This document shows positions 27,574 through 35,174 of a DNA stretch of 45,931 nt, piece by piece. This DNA comes from JBBQTQ01 sp038213135. Its GTDB lineage: Bacteria; Actinomycetota; Thermoleophilia; Gaiellales; Gaiellaceae. Position 1 is the stretch's first letter. Every line of letters begins with the position of its first letter. The notes beneath the pieces were generated by a model that worked only from the letters and a program-made list of their open reading frames with translations, had not been told where the DNA came from and did no database searches. A program made the translations under genes and the position numbers. The stretch spans positions 1-45,931 of the forward strand of contig JBBQTQ010000006.1 in the NCBI GenBank assembly GCA_038213135.1. Direction: 5' to 3'.

Positions 27574-27698
27574 CTCGTTCCCTCCAGCTTCGGTCGGCGG
27601 AGAACAGCTCCGACCCGGTTGCTGAGGGTGGATCTACGCGATGCCGGTTTCTGAGGCAATCGCTGAGGTGGATGCGAGCCGATCGTTACGGCCCGCAC
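27574..27698 (-). ncRNA. Tandem-hairpin 5' leader 1
   Basis: This is the leader of the small-protein/response-regulator operon, starting just after the ANTAR gene. TAGACT at 27709-27704 could be its -10. Two hairpins follow in RNA order: HP1 (27663-27638), stem GCGATTGCC/GGCATCGC with one bulged T and loop TCAGAAACC; HP2 (27632-27609), stem TCCACCC/GGGTCGGA with one bulged C and loop TCAGCAACC. Leader 2 has the same plan and nearly the same HP2. HP1 stems differ by a compensating T-A to C-G change, which supports an RNA fold. Such tandem hairpins near an ANTAR gene suggest an ANTAR target, but the loops are nine bases and do not fit the known six-base A1/G4 loop rule. Confidence 0.7.
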
Positions 27699-27706
27699 GA
27701 AAGAGT

Positions 27707-28315
27707 CTAGCGCACTTGCGCCGGCACGTCGGAATTCTGATGCGGAAGTAGCAGGAGGTGGCTGTCGACGATCGCCTCGGCGACCTCGATCAGCTTGCGG
27801 CCGTTGTGCTGGGAATGCGACTTGAGCATCCCGTAGGCCCGCTCGTGGTCGACCGCGTGGCGCGCCATGAGGATCCCTTTCGCCTGCTCGATCAGCGCCC
27901 TGCGGCCGAACGCGCCCCGGAGATTGTTGTACTCGTGGAAGCGTTGGAGCGTGATGTCGATCGCGCTCTGCAGCTCCTCGGGACTCGTATCGATGATGTA
28001 GGCAAAGACGCCGCGCTTGGCCGCCTCGCGAATATACGCGGGGTCTCCGGCAGCAAGCAGGGCGATCACCGGGCAGGACGACTCGTGGACGATCTCCTTG
28101 ATCAGCTCGAGCGCATGGTCGGAGCTGAGCCCGAGGCCGACCAGCGCGACATCGGGGCGTTCTCTCGCGGTCACCGCACCCACTTCGCGCACGTCGATCT
28201 CGCGGGCGATCACCTCGTGGCCCAGACCCGCGACCACTTGGGCAAGGAGCTCGAGGCGGTCCTTCCGCTCGTTCGCGATCAGGACACGCAGATGGACGGT
28301 TTCTTCGCCGGTCAC
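27707..28315 (-). CDS. ANTAR-domain regulator with pseudo-receiver
   Basis: This encodes 202 residues from GTG at 28315; a TTG at 28351 is an alternative. Residues about 8-125 form a receiver-like domain (LRVLIANERKDRLELL...). The strand that should end with the phospho-acceptor Asp reads RPDVALVGLGL, so the Asp is replaced (Gly60) and normal phosphorylation is unlikely. Residues about 135-190 are an ANTAR RNA-binding domain: GRRALIEQAKGILMARHAVDHERAYGMLKSHSQHNG then KLIEVAEAIVD. ANTAR proteins bind tandem hairpins in leader RNAs and relieve termination or masking. Two such leaders flank this gene. Confidence 0.93.
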   Translation of the reverse strand: MTGEETVHLRVLIANERKDRLELLAQVVAGLGHEVIAREIDVREVGAVTARERPDVALVGLGLSSDHALELIKEIVHESSCPVIALLAAGDPAYIREAAKRGVFAYIIDTSPEELQSAIDITLQRFHEYNNLRGAFGRRALIEQAKGILMARHAVDHERAYGMLKSHSQHNGRKLIEVAEAIVDSHLLLLPHQNSDVPAQVR

Positions 28316-28359
28316 ATGCAGGGGCAGGGCAGGGACCGCGACTCTAGCCAATTCTCGGA

Positions 28360-28507
28360 TACAGTGCTTGTGCGAACCGTAACGAAGCGGCTCCGCGTCT
28401 CAACGACGTCAAAGCAACCGGCGTCACGCAGATCCACCCTCAGCAACCGGGTCGGAGCAGTCCTTCACCGCCCGAAGCATGAGCAGGATCAACGAGAAGG
28501 AGTAACG
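28360..28507 (+). ncRNA. Tandem-hairpin 5' leader 2
   Basis: TACAGT (28360-28365) is a candidate -10; the RNA would start near GTGCG at 28370, as in leader 1. HP1 (28405-28425) has stem GACGTC/GGCGTC and loop AAAGCAACC. HP2 (28433-28456) has stem TCCACCC/GGGTCGGA with a bulged C and loop TCAGCAACC, and its stem and loop are identical to those of leader 1. The leader ends with AAGGAG and the ATG at 28508. No T-run terminator is visible, so control may act on translation or on a distant terminator. Confidence 0.7.
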
Positions 28508-28729
28508 ATGTCTCGTTCTGCCAAAAAACGCGGGACGCTCTTCGGAGCGACCCTCGGTGCCGGTGTTCGAACACGTCGACGCCGACGATCAGCGGCACGC
28601 CTTCAGGAGGACCAGAAGCTCGGCAGCGACAAGGGCAACTGGAGCAACAAGCCGACCGACTACAACTACTACTGGGTGCGCTGCGGGGGACAAACCGAGC
28701 CTCCCGACCCCACCTGGTCTTCGAGCTAG
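28508..28729 (+). CDS. Small basic peptide behind leader 2
   Basis: This encodes 73 residues from ATG at 28508 with an excellent AAGGAG site seven bases upstream. The N-half is strongly basic (MSRSAKKRG...TRRRRRSAARLQ); the C-half is polar with NYYWVRCGG and ends EPPDPTWSSS. I do not recognise the family. The strong ribosome site and the conserved regulatory leader argue that it is a real gene. A nucleic-acid-binding role for the basic half is only a guess. The stop shares CTAG with the convergent beta-helix gene. Confidence 0.7.
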   Translation: MSRSAKKRGTLFGATLGAGVRTRRRRRSAARLQEDQKLGSDKGNWSNKPTDYNYYWVRCGGQTEPPDPTWSSS

Positions 28730-30018
28730 CGTCCTCTCGGGGTGCAGATTCCCGTTGGTGACGCGGTCATTCCCTTGTTGCGAGTCCACGTGTTCGCGGT
28801 GCCCGCGGTCCCCGAGCCGGTGGAGATGTCCTCGCAGTCGCGATTGGCGTTGCCGTTCGCGGTGTTGCGGAAGAAGAGATTCTGCGACGAATCGGTGTCC
28901 GCGAAGAAGCCGTCGTTCGTGTTGTTGGTGCTGATGTTCTGGCGCACGGTGTTGTGGGTGCTGTTGTCCTCGACGGCGATTCCGTCGCCGTTGCCGCTGA
29001 CGGTGTTCGTGTAGACGTAGAAGTTCACGGCTCCGAAGCGGACCCGGATACCGGCGTCGGCACAGCTCGAGACGGTGTTCCCGACGACGTTGCCCGCCGC
29101 GTTCGGCAGCGTCACGTCGTACGAGCCGCCGCCGCTGACGGGGCTGAAGCTGAAGTTCAACCCCGTGTAGTCGCAGCCGTTGATCGAGTTGAAGGAGACG
29201 TCGTCGCTGATGTCCCCGCCGGCGAAGTACATGCCGCTGCCGCTGATCGTCGACATCGTATTCCGGTTGACGGACGAGTCCGTCATGTTCGCGAAGATGA
29301 ACGACGCGTCGTTCACGCTCGAGTTGCGCGTGATCGTGATGTGCTGATTCGCGAGGTTCGACGGCGCGAGCAGAAGGATGCCGCCGTTCTGCTGGCCGGT
29401 GAACGTGTTCCTCGAGACGGTCAGGTACTTGAGCCCGCCGTCGGAGTAGATGCCCGTGCCGGCGGAGCTGCCGCTCACGTTGTTGTTGCGGATGCAGTTC
29501 CGCTGAATCAGGTTGCCGGAGCTGCTGCTGCCGCCGCTGATCGCGATGCCGATGGTGTTCTCCTCGACGATGTTGCTCGACAGCCAGACGCCCTGATGAT
29601 GGTACGAGCGGATCCCGGCATCCCCCGATGCGTCGCGGATCGTGAACCCCGAGATCCTCACGCCGTCCGAGTTCACGATGAACCCGGGCGTCGAGGCGCC
29701 CCCGTGCACGATCGCGTCCTTCGTGTCATCGTCGCCGTTGCTCGTCATGCAGTTCGACTGGGCGTAGGCGCTGTTCTCGGGCCCGACGAGCCTGAGCGGC
29801 TTGTCGACCGAGACCGCGCCGTAGTAGTTCCCGGGGCAAACGGTGATCGTCGCGCCCGACGGGGCAGCGGCGACTGCACCTTGAATCGTGGTGTAACCGG
29901 CGTTCGGACACTGGACGCCGTTGTCGTCCACGACCAGCGGTGGGGGGGCCGCTGCCGCTGAGATCGCAAAAACCGTTGCAAGAAGCGCCAGGGCTCCCGT
30001 GATCGTCGTGACCCTCAT
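28726..30018 (-). CDS. Secreted right-handed parallel beta-helix protein
   Basis: This encodes 430 residues from ATG at 30018, behind GGGAGAGGTGGGT. A signal peptide covers about 1-24 (ITGALALLATVFAISAAAA). The body is a ladder of short strands with Asn/Gly turns of the NosD/PbH1 type, for example GIRSYHHQGVWLSSNIVEEN, TGIYSDGGLKYLTVSRNTF and DGIAVEDNSTHNTVRQNIS. The N-terminal YTTIQGAVAAAPSGATITVCPGNY is a common opening for such helices. These proteins bind or process polysaccharides; no catalytic residues are evident. The C-terminus is basic. Confidence 0.9.
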   Translation of the reverse strand: MRVTTITGALALLATVFAISAAAAPPPLVVDDNGVQCPNAGYTTIQGAVAAAPSGATITVCPGNYYGAVSVDKPLRLVGPENSAYAQSNCMTSNGDDDTKDAIVHGGASTPGFIVNSDGVRISGFTIRDASGDAGIRSYHHQGVWLSSNIVEENTIGIAISGGSSSSGNLIQRNCIRNNNVSGSSAGTGIYSDGGLKYLTVSRNTFTGQQNGGILLLAPSNLANQHITITRNSSVNDASFIFANMTDSSVNRNTMSTISGSGMYFAGGDISDDVSFNSINGCDYTGLNFSFSPVSGGGSYDVTLPNAAGNVVGNTVSSCADAGIRVRFGAVNFYVYTNTVSGNGDGIAVEDNSTHNTVRQNISTNNTNDGFFADTDSSQNLFFRNTANGNANRDCEDISTGSGTAGTANTWTRNKGMTASPTGICTPRGR

Positions 30019-30105
30019 ACCCACCTCTCCCTTCCCCTCGAATGAATCGACTGGGAGGCTAGAGCATCTCAATAGCGGGCACAAGACGGCCGCGGGGAAT
30101 CGAGC

Positions 30106-30636
30106 TCAGGCGCGGGCGACGTGAACGACGAGTCCGGGTGGGACAGCGTCCCACCGAAGTTGCGCACCGCAGGCGTCGAAGCTCAACGAATCCTGGTTGC
30201 CCTTCAGCTGCGGGGAGTCGTTCAGTCCCAGTGTCGCGTCGGGCTTCGCGCAGCGAAAGCGGGTCGAGCTGGTGATCTTGAGCGTCAGGAGCGTCGAGCG
30301 CAGCAGGCCACCGGTCACTTTCTCGGTTCCGAAGGTGCCGCCCACCACCTCGGCGCTGAGGAACACGTGTCCTCCCGCCGAGAGTGAGACGCTCCCCTTC
30401 GCGTTCTTGAGGTGCCAGAAGATCGTGCTGTCACGGTCGACCTGGCGGTGCCAGATTTGGAAGGAGCCCGAGCCGCTGCCGTTGACGACGACGCGTGCGA
30501 AGCCGCTGGTCGTGTCGCCGGGCTTCATGGCCACGCTGAAGGAGAAGTCGTAGCGCGGCAGCGTGGTACCGCTCGTCGCAGTCCCGGCGCCGACCAGCAT
30601 CAGTGCGCCGACGATCGCGAACAGCCGAGCCGACAT
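30106..30636 (-). CDS. Exported protein of unknown function
   Basis: This encodes 176 residues from ATG at 30636; a TTG twelve codons upstream is less likely. A signal peptide is clear (MSARLFAIVGALMLVGAGTATSG). The mature part is beta-rich (YDFSFSVAMKPGDTTSGFARVVVNGSGSGSFQIWHRQ...FLSAEVVGG) and has two Cys that could pair. The family is not recognised. It lies about 90 bases before the beta-helix gene on the same strand and may be exported alongside it. Confidence 0.8.
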   Translation of the reverse strand: MSARLFAIVGALMLVGAGTATSGTTLPRYDFSFSVAMKPGDTTSGFARVVVNGSGSGSFQIWHRQVDRDSTIFWHLKNAKGSVSLSAGGHVFLSAEVVGGTFGTEKVTGGLLRSTLLTLKITSSTRFRCAKPDATLGLNDSPQLKGNQDSLSFDACGAQLRWDAVPPGLVVHVARA

Positions 30637-30684
30637 GTGCGAGACCGTAAAGCCCCGACGACGCCCCTGCAAGTGTCGGCGGCG

Positions 30685-31110
30685 CTAAGTGTGCTCTGAG
30701 GCGTCGAGACCGACGGCTTCGAGCGCGGCGGTCAGGTGTGGGTAGTCCTCGACGCGGACGACGCGGCCCTCGTTGATCGTCACGACCGCGAAGTAGCGGC
30801 CGACCGTGAAGTAGCGGCGCGTCTGCAGGGGTCGATCGTCGGCGGGATCGCGCTCGACGCCGGCTGCGCGAAAGCTCACGACAACCTGGTCGCCGACGCC
30901 GATCGCGCGCTCGAGCTCGATCCTGAAGCCGTCCGAGAAGCGCTCGGCCAGCACGTGCATCACCTCGCCGCGGTCGCCCGGGTCGAAGGGCCCCACGTCG
31001 ATCCCGTTCCACTGGACCTCCGGATCGAGCATCTCGACAAGGCGCTCGAAATCCCCGGCGAGGAAGGCGCGGTACCCCTTGACGACGAGCTCGACGTTGT
31101 CCTGGTTCAT
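30685..31110 (-). CDS. SnoaL-like (NTF2-fold) protein
   Basis: This encodes 141 residues from ATG at 31110. The pattern MNQDNVELVVKGYRAFLAGDFERLVEMLDPEVQWNG is the standard SnoaL-like opening helix and strand. GEVMHVLAERFSDGFRIELERAIGVGDQVVVSFRAAG and YFAVVTINEGRVVRVEDYPHLTAALEAVGL complete the cone-shaped fold. Members range from polyketide cyclases to limonene-epoxide-type hydrolases and inactive binders. No specific catalytic residues can be named. Residues near the C-terminus (DYPHLTAALEAVGL) are typical of actinobacterial members. Confidence 0.92.
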   Translation of the reverse strand: MNQDNVELVVKGYRAFLAGDFERLVEMLDPEVQWNGIDVGPFDPGDRGEVMHVLAERFSDGFRIELERAIGVGDQVVVSFRAAGVERDPADDRPLQTRRYFTVGRYFAVVTINEGRVVRVEDYPHLTAALEAVGLDASEHT

Positions 31111-31260
31111 GGTTCGGGACCCTATCCGCCGAGTGTCGTTGTCCTGACTGGCAAGGATCGCTCTGGCCCGCGGCGAACTGAGCAGCGCGCGGAGGGTGGG
31201 ACAGCCGGCCGAGCGATCCTCTCCCCGCGAGGCCGGTCTATTGACCCTCCGCGCATACAC

Positions 31261-31286
31261 CAGGGTCAGTCCTAGGACAGACCCTG
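31261..31286. promoter_or_regulatory. 26-base imperfect palindrome, candidate operator
   Basis: CAGGGTC and GACCCTG arms flank a central GTCCTAGGAC, with two mismatched positions overall. It sits between the divergent NTF2-like gene (31110) and the basic protein gene (31322). TATCGT at 31308-31313 is a possible -10 for the latter, so the palindrome would lie near -35. A small hairpin GGCCC-TTC-GGGCC follows at 31293-31305. Confidence 0.55.
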
Positions 31287-31321
31287 GGACTTGGCCCTTC
31301 GGGCCGATATCGTGCCGGGCG

Positions 31322-31717
31322 ATGGCGCGCACGAAGCAGACAAAGGTCAAGGAGGTTCCGCGCAAGAAGGCGCGCCAGCAGGCGCGGCTCGAGAAGCGGC
31401 GCTTGAAGAAGGCGAGCAAGCCGCGGAAGGAGCCGAAGCTCCGCGCCGCGTTCGCGCGGAAGCTGATGAACTTCGGCTTCCTGCGGCGCATGTATCTCAA
31501 GCGGCTGCTGAAGCACATCGACGACACGCCACGCGAGAAGCTCGAGCCGGAGCTGCGCCAGCTGCAGGCGGCGCTCCAGTCGGTGCCGCCGCCGAGGCGG
31601 ATGGCGATGCTCGAGTCCGCGCTCGAGCAGGGACCGGAGGCGACCGAGGTCGTCCAGCAGAGCCGCACGCTGCGGCGCGCCGCGGAGCGGCAGACGAAGC
31701 GCGCGAAGCGCCGCTAG
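31322..31717 (+). CDS. Very basic, Lys/Arg-rich protein
   Basis: This encodes 131 residues from ATG at 31322. The first half is almost continuously basic (KVKEVPRKKARQQARLEKRR) and predicted helical. A central segment LRAAFARKLMNFGFLRRMYLKRLLKH is amphipathic, followed by acidic helices (EKLEPELRQLQAAL) and a basic end. The first seven residues, MARTKQT, equal the start of eukaryotic histone H3, most likely by chance. It could be a nucleoid-associated or ribosome-associated protein. No family is recognised. It lies three bases upstream of the dehydrogenase gene, so the two are probably co-transcribed. Confidence 0.75.
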   Translation: MARTKQTKVKEVPRKKARQQARLEKRRLKKASKPRKEPKLRAAFARKLMNFGFLRRMYLKRLLKHIDDTPREKLEPELRQLQAALQSVPPPRRMAMLESALEQGPEATEVVQQSRTLRRAAERQTKRAKRR

Positions 31718-31720
31718 CAC

Positions 31721-32539
31721 GTGCGGGTCGCGTTCCTCGGCACGGGCTCGATGGGCGCGCCGATGGTCCGCAATCTCGTAGCGGCCGGGCACGAGGTGCA
31801 TGCTTGGAACCGGACGGGCGAGCGGGCGGAGGGGCTGGGAGCGCACGTCTGTGCGACCCCCGCGGAGGCGGCTCCCGACGCCGAGGTGCAGGTGCTCGTG
31901 ACGATGCTCGCCGACGGCGCCGCAACCGAAGCCGCCGTCGAAGGCGCCCTCCGCGACGACCTGCTGTGGGTCCAGATGGCGACGGTCGGGATCGAGGCGA
32001 CCGAGCGGCTTGCGGCGCGCCACGGCGACGCGCCCGTGCTCGGGACGAAGGTCCCGGCGGAGAAGGGGCAGCTGACGGTGATCGCGGCCGGGCCGCCGGA
32101 GTCGCGCGCACGGGCTGAGGAGGTCTTTCGCGCGGTCGGCAGCCGAACCATCTGGGTCAGCGAGCGCCCCGGCGATGCCCAACGGCTGAAGCTCGTCGTG
32201 AACAACTGGGTGATCACTATCGTCGGCGGCGTCGCCGAGGGAATCGCGCTCGCCGAGAAGCTCGGGCTCGATCCGCAGCTCTTCCTCGACACGCTGGCGG
32301 GTAGCCAGATCGACACGCCGTACCTGCACCTGAAGGGCGACGCGATCCTCCGTGGCGACTTCGAGCCGAGCTTCTCGCTGCGGCTCGCGCTGAAGGACCT
32401 CGACCTCGTCCTCGAGGCAGCCGAAGGGCTTCCCGCCGCGGTGACGCGGACGCTGCGCGCCCAGTTCGAGCGGGCGGTCGAGCTCGGCCACGGCGAGGAG
32501 GACCAGGCGGCCGTCTACTTCGCTGCGGTGGGGCCGTGA
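31721..32539 (+). CDS. NAD(P)-dependent beta-hydroxyacid dehydrogenase family protein
   Basis: This encodes 272 residues from GTG at 31721. The Rossmann start VAFLGTGSMGAPMVRNLVAAGHEV and NRT binding site are typical of 3-hydroxyisobutyrate/6-phosphogluconate dehydrogenase relatives. The second part carries KLVVNNWVITIVGGVAEGIALAEKLGLD, with the catalytic Lys in RLKLVVNN. The usual substrate motif DAPVSGG is changed to GTKVPAEKGQL, so the substrate differs from hydroxyisobutyrate. It overlaps the aminotransferase gene by GTGA. Confidence 0.93.
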   Translation: MRVAFLGTGSMGAPMVRNLVAAGHEVHAWNRTGERAEGLGAHVCATPAEAAPDAEVQVLVTMLADGAATEAAVEGALRDDLLWVQMATVGIEATERLAARHGDAPVLGTKVPAEKGQLTVIAAGPPESRARAEEVFRAVGSRTIWVSERPGDAQRLKLVVNNWVITIVGGVAEGIALAEKLGLDPQLFLDTLAGSQIDTPYLHLKGDAILRGDFEPSFSLRLALKDLDLVLEAAEGLPAAVTRTLRAQFERAVELGHGEEDQAAVYFAAVGP

Positions 32540-33837
32540 ACGATCCGCGGGAGCGCTTCCTGATCCGTTATGCGGGCGGCTTCGCGCCGCTCGTCGTCGA
32601 GCGCGCCGAGGGCTCGTGGCTCGAGACGACCGACGGCAAGCGGATCCTCGACTTCACGTCTGGCCAGATCTGCTCGACGCTCGGCCACAACCATCCGCGG
32701 ATCGTCGAGGCGATGCGCAAGTCGCTCGACTCGGTCGTCCACCTCAACTCCTGGATGCTCTCGGAGCCCGTGCTTGCGCTCGGTGAGCGGCTCGCCGGCC
32801 TTTTCCCGGAGCCGCTCGACAAGGTGATCCTGCTCAACACGGGCTCGGAGGCGAACGAGGTCGCCCTGAAGCTCGCCAAGCTGCACACCGGCCGCTTCGA
32901 GGTCGCCGGGCTGACGCGCAGCTTCCACGGGCTGCTGACCGGGATCGCCTCCGTGAACTTCTCGATGGCCCACGCCGGCTACGGCCCGCTGCTGCCGGGG
33001 TCGTATGCGATCCCGGCGCCGTATGGATATCGCTGCCCCGTGCGCCACTGCGACGGGACCTGCGACTGCACCTGTCTCGACGTGGGCTTCGACCTCCTCG
33101 ACCAGGCCTCGGTCGGCTCGCTGGCGGCGTTCATCGCGGAGCCGGTGCTCTCGACGGGCGGCATCATCGTCCCGCCCGACGACTACTTCCGCCGCGTGCG
33201 CGAGCACTGCGAGCGGCGCGGGATGCTGCTCGTGCTCGACGAGGCGCAGACCGGCTTCGGCCGGCTCGGGACGATGTTCGCATTCGAGCAGTACGGCGTC
33301 GTCCCGGACATCGTCTCCGTCTCGAAGACGCTCGGCGGCGGCGTTCCGCTCGCGTCAACGCTGACGAGCGCGGCGATCGAGGAGGATTGCGTCGCGAAGG
33401 GCTTCCTGCACGTCACCTCGCACGTCTCCGATCCGCTGCCGGCCGCCGCGGGTCTGGCCGTTCTCGACGTGATCGCCGAGGAGAACCTCGTCGAGCTGGC
33501 GCGGGTGCGCGGGGAGTACCTGCTCGAGCGCCTGCTGGAGCTGCAGGCCGCGCACGAGCAGATCGGCGAGGTCCGCGGCCGCGGCCTGCTCGTCGGGCTC
33601 GAGCTGGTAAAGGACCGCGAAACGAAGGAGCCGGCCTCCGAGCTCGGCTCGGCGGTCACCGCGGAGTGCCTCGACCGCGGCCTCTCGATGAACATCGTCC
33701 GTTCCGGCTCGATCACGAACTGCTTCCGCCTGGCGCCGCCGCTGAACGTGACCGAGGCGGAGATCGACCTCGCGGTCGAGATCCTGGACGCCTCGCTGAA
33801 GGCCGTTCTCGGGCTGGCACCCGCAGTCGCGGGCTGA
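32536..33837 (+). CDS. Class III PLP-dependent aminotransferase, dialkylglycine decarboxylase-like
   Basis: This encodes 433 residues from GTG at 32536. Fold type I features: LNTGSEANEVALKLAK, SFHGLLTG, the PLP Asp in LLVLDEAQTGFGRLG, the Schiff-base Lys in VSVSKTLGGGVPLAS, and GRGLLVGLEL near the end. Overall it is closest in style to 2,2-dialkylglycine decarboxylases/omega-aminotransferases. An insertion near residues 163-177 contains five Cys (YRCPVRHCDGTCDCTCLD), which could bind a metal or form disulfides. Together with the preceding dehydrogenase it may handle a branched amino acid or beta-hydroxy acid. Confidence 0.93.
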   Translation: MNDPRERFLIRYAGGFAPLVVERAEGSWLETTDGKRILDFTSGQICSTLGHNHPRIVEAMRKSLDSVVHLNSWMLSEPVLALGERLAGLFPEPLDKVILLNTGSEANEVALKLAKLHTGRFEVAGLTRSFHGLLTGIASVNFSMAHAGYGPLLPGSYAIPAPYGYRCPVRHCDGTCDCTCLDVGFDLLDQASVGSLAAFIAEPVLSTGGIIVPPDDYFRRVREHCERRGMLLVLDEAQTGFGRLGTMFAFEQYGVVPDIVSVSKTLGGGVPLASTLTSAAIEEDCVAKGFLHVTSHVSDPLPAAAGLAVLDVIAEENLVELARVRGEYLLERLLELQAAHEQIGEVRGRGLLVGLELVKDRETKEPASELGSAVTAECLDRGLSMNIVRSGSITNCFRLAPPLNVTEAEIDLAVEILDASLKAVLGLAPAVAG

Positions 33838-33840
33838 GCG

Positions 33841-34744
33841 GTGGCCGCGCGGATCCGGATCGGCACCTGCTCGTTCGCCGACGACGCGCTCGTCAAGTAC
33901 TTCTATCCCAAGGGCATGCGCAGCGGTGAGGCGCGGCTTCGCTACTACGCCGAGCACTTCGACACCGTCGAGATCGACTCGACCTTCTACCGGCTCCCGG
34001 GCGAGGAGATGGTCGCGAACTGGGCCGACCGGACTCCGGAGGGGTTCGTCTTCCACATCAAGGCCTTCGCGCCGATGACGCGGCACCCGGTGAAGCTCGA
34101 AGTGCTGCCGGAGGAGCTGCGCGACGTCCCGGTCGACGAGCGCGGGCGGGTCGAGCGGCCCTCGCGCGAGTGGCGCGCCGAGGTCTTCCGCCAGTTCAGC
34201 GAGGCGCTCGAACCGATGCGGGCGGCATGCAAGCTCGGCGGGATCCTCTTCCAGATGCCCCCGTACTTCGTGCCGAAGCCGCAGTCGTTCGAGTACCTGG
34301 AGTGGGCGCAGGGGCAGCTCTCCGGCGAGACGCTGCTCGTCGAGTTCCGTCATCGCTCCTGGTTCGACGACGAACATCGCGCCGAGACGCTGGCCTGGCT
34401 CGAGGAGCGGGGCTTCGCCAACGTCGTCGTCGACGCTCCGGAGACGGAGGCGAAGAACGTGATCCCGACGGTGGTCGCACGAACCAGCCCTGTCGTCTAC
34501 GTGCGGCTCCACGGCCGCAACGCGGCGACCTGGAACGTGCGCGGCGGCGCCGCCTCCGACCGCTTCGACTACCTCTACTCGGAGGACGAGCTGCGCGAAT
34601 GGGTCGCGCCGCTTCGGGAGCTCGCGTCGGGTGCCGAGGAGGTTTACGCCGTCTTCAACAACAACCCGCTGGTCGACCTGGCAGGACGGCAGCACGGTCG
34701 CCCAGGCCGCGCAGAACGCCCGCATGCTGCAGGCGCTTCTCTAG
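33841..34744 (+). pseudogene. DUF72 protein with apparent 1-base frameshift near the C-terminus
   Basis: The gene starts at GTG 33841. The DUF72 TIM-barrel-like fold is clear: IRIGTCSFADD, LRYYAEHFDTVEIDSTFYRLP, FVFHIKAFAPMTRH, LLVEFRHRSWF, VVYVRLHGRN and VYAVFNNN. After FNNN the frame runs on to 34821 with unrelated sequence. Skipping one C in the CCC at 34665-34667 restores NNNRWSTWQDGSTVAQAAQNARMLQ..., the normal family ending, with a stop at 34742-34744. So a 1-base insertion or an assembly error is likely. Function is unknown; some homologues are studied as iron-sulfur or nuclease-like proteins. Confidence 0.85.
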
Positions 34745-35166
34745 TCGAGGAGCCGGTCCGCCGCCTTGTAGAACGTCTCCTTGTCGAGCACGATCCAGAG
34801 GCAGAGAGCCGCGAGCGGTAGCTCGACGCCGAACGCGAGCCCGAGCGCCAGCGCGAGGTCGCCGCCGCCACCCGCGGTCAGGCAGTCGAACCAGGCGTCG
34901 GCCAGGAGCAGCCCGCCGGCCGTTCCCGCCGCGACCGGCAGCAGGTGCGAGTGGCGTAGCGCGGCGACCGCTGTCGTCACGAGCGCGATCATCAGCATCA
35001 CGTCGAACCCCGCCCAGGTCACGTCCCAGTGCGGCGTGCGGTGGTGAGACGGCAGCGCGACGGCCAGATAGAGCGTCCAGGGCAGCAGCCCGATCCCGAC
35101 CAGGACGAACAGCGCCGGCACGAGGCGGTCCTTGCGGGGCATGCCGGGAGTCGGCATGCGGCGCAT
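34741..35166 (-). CDS. Four-helix membrane protein
   Basis: This encodes 141 residues from ATG at 35166, eight bases after the MprF-like stop; an alternative ATG lies three codons later. Four hydrophobic helices: LVPALFVLVGIGLLPWTLYL, AGFDVMLMIALVTTAVAAL, LLPVAAGTAGGLLLADAWF and LALGLAFGVELPLAALCLWI. A DAWFD motif sits at the end of helix three. The family is not named. It is probably co-translated with the MprF-like protein and shares CTAG stops with the DUF72 gene. Confidence 0.8.
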   Translation of the reverse strand: MRRMPTPGMPRKDRLVPALFVLVGIGLLPWTLYLAVALPSHHRTPHWDVTWAGFDVMLMIALVTTAVAALRHSHLLPVAAGTAGGLLLADAWFDCLTAGGGGDLALALGLAFGVELPLAALCLWIVLDKETFYKAADRLLD

Positions 35167-35174
35167 CGTCGCAG

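Noticed and set aside
27574..28507. A known riboswitch class (c-di-GMP-I, SAM, c-di-AMP) for the paired leaders
   Set aside because: Short AACC-containing motifs look vaguely similar, but the conserved cores of these classes are absent.
31322..31342. Eukaryotic contamination suggested by the H3-like start
   Set aside because: Only seven residues match, and the gene lies in a typical bacterial operon with matching base composition.
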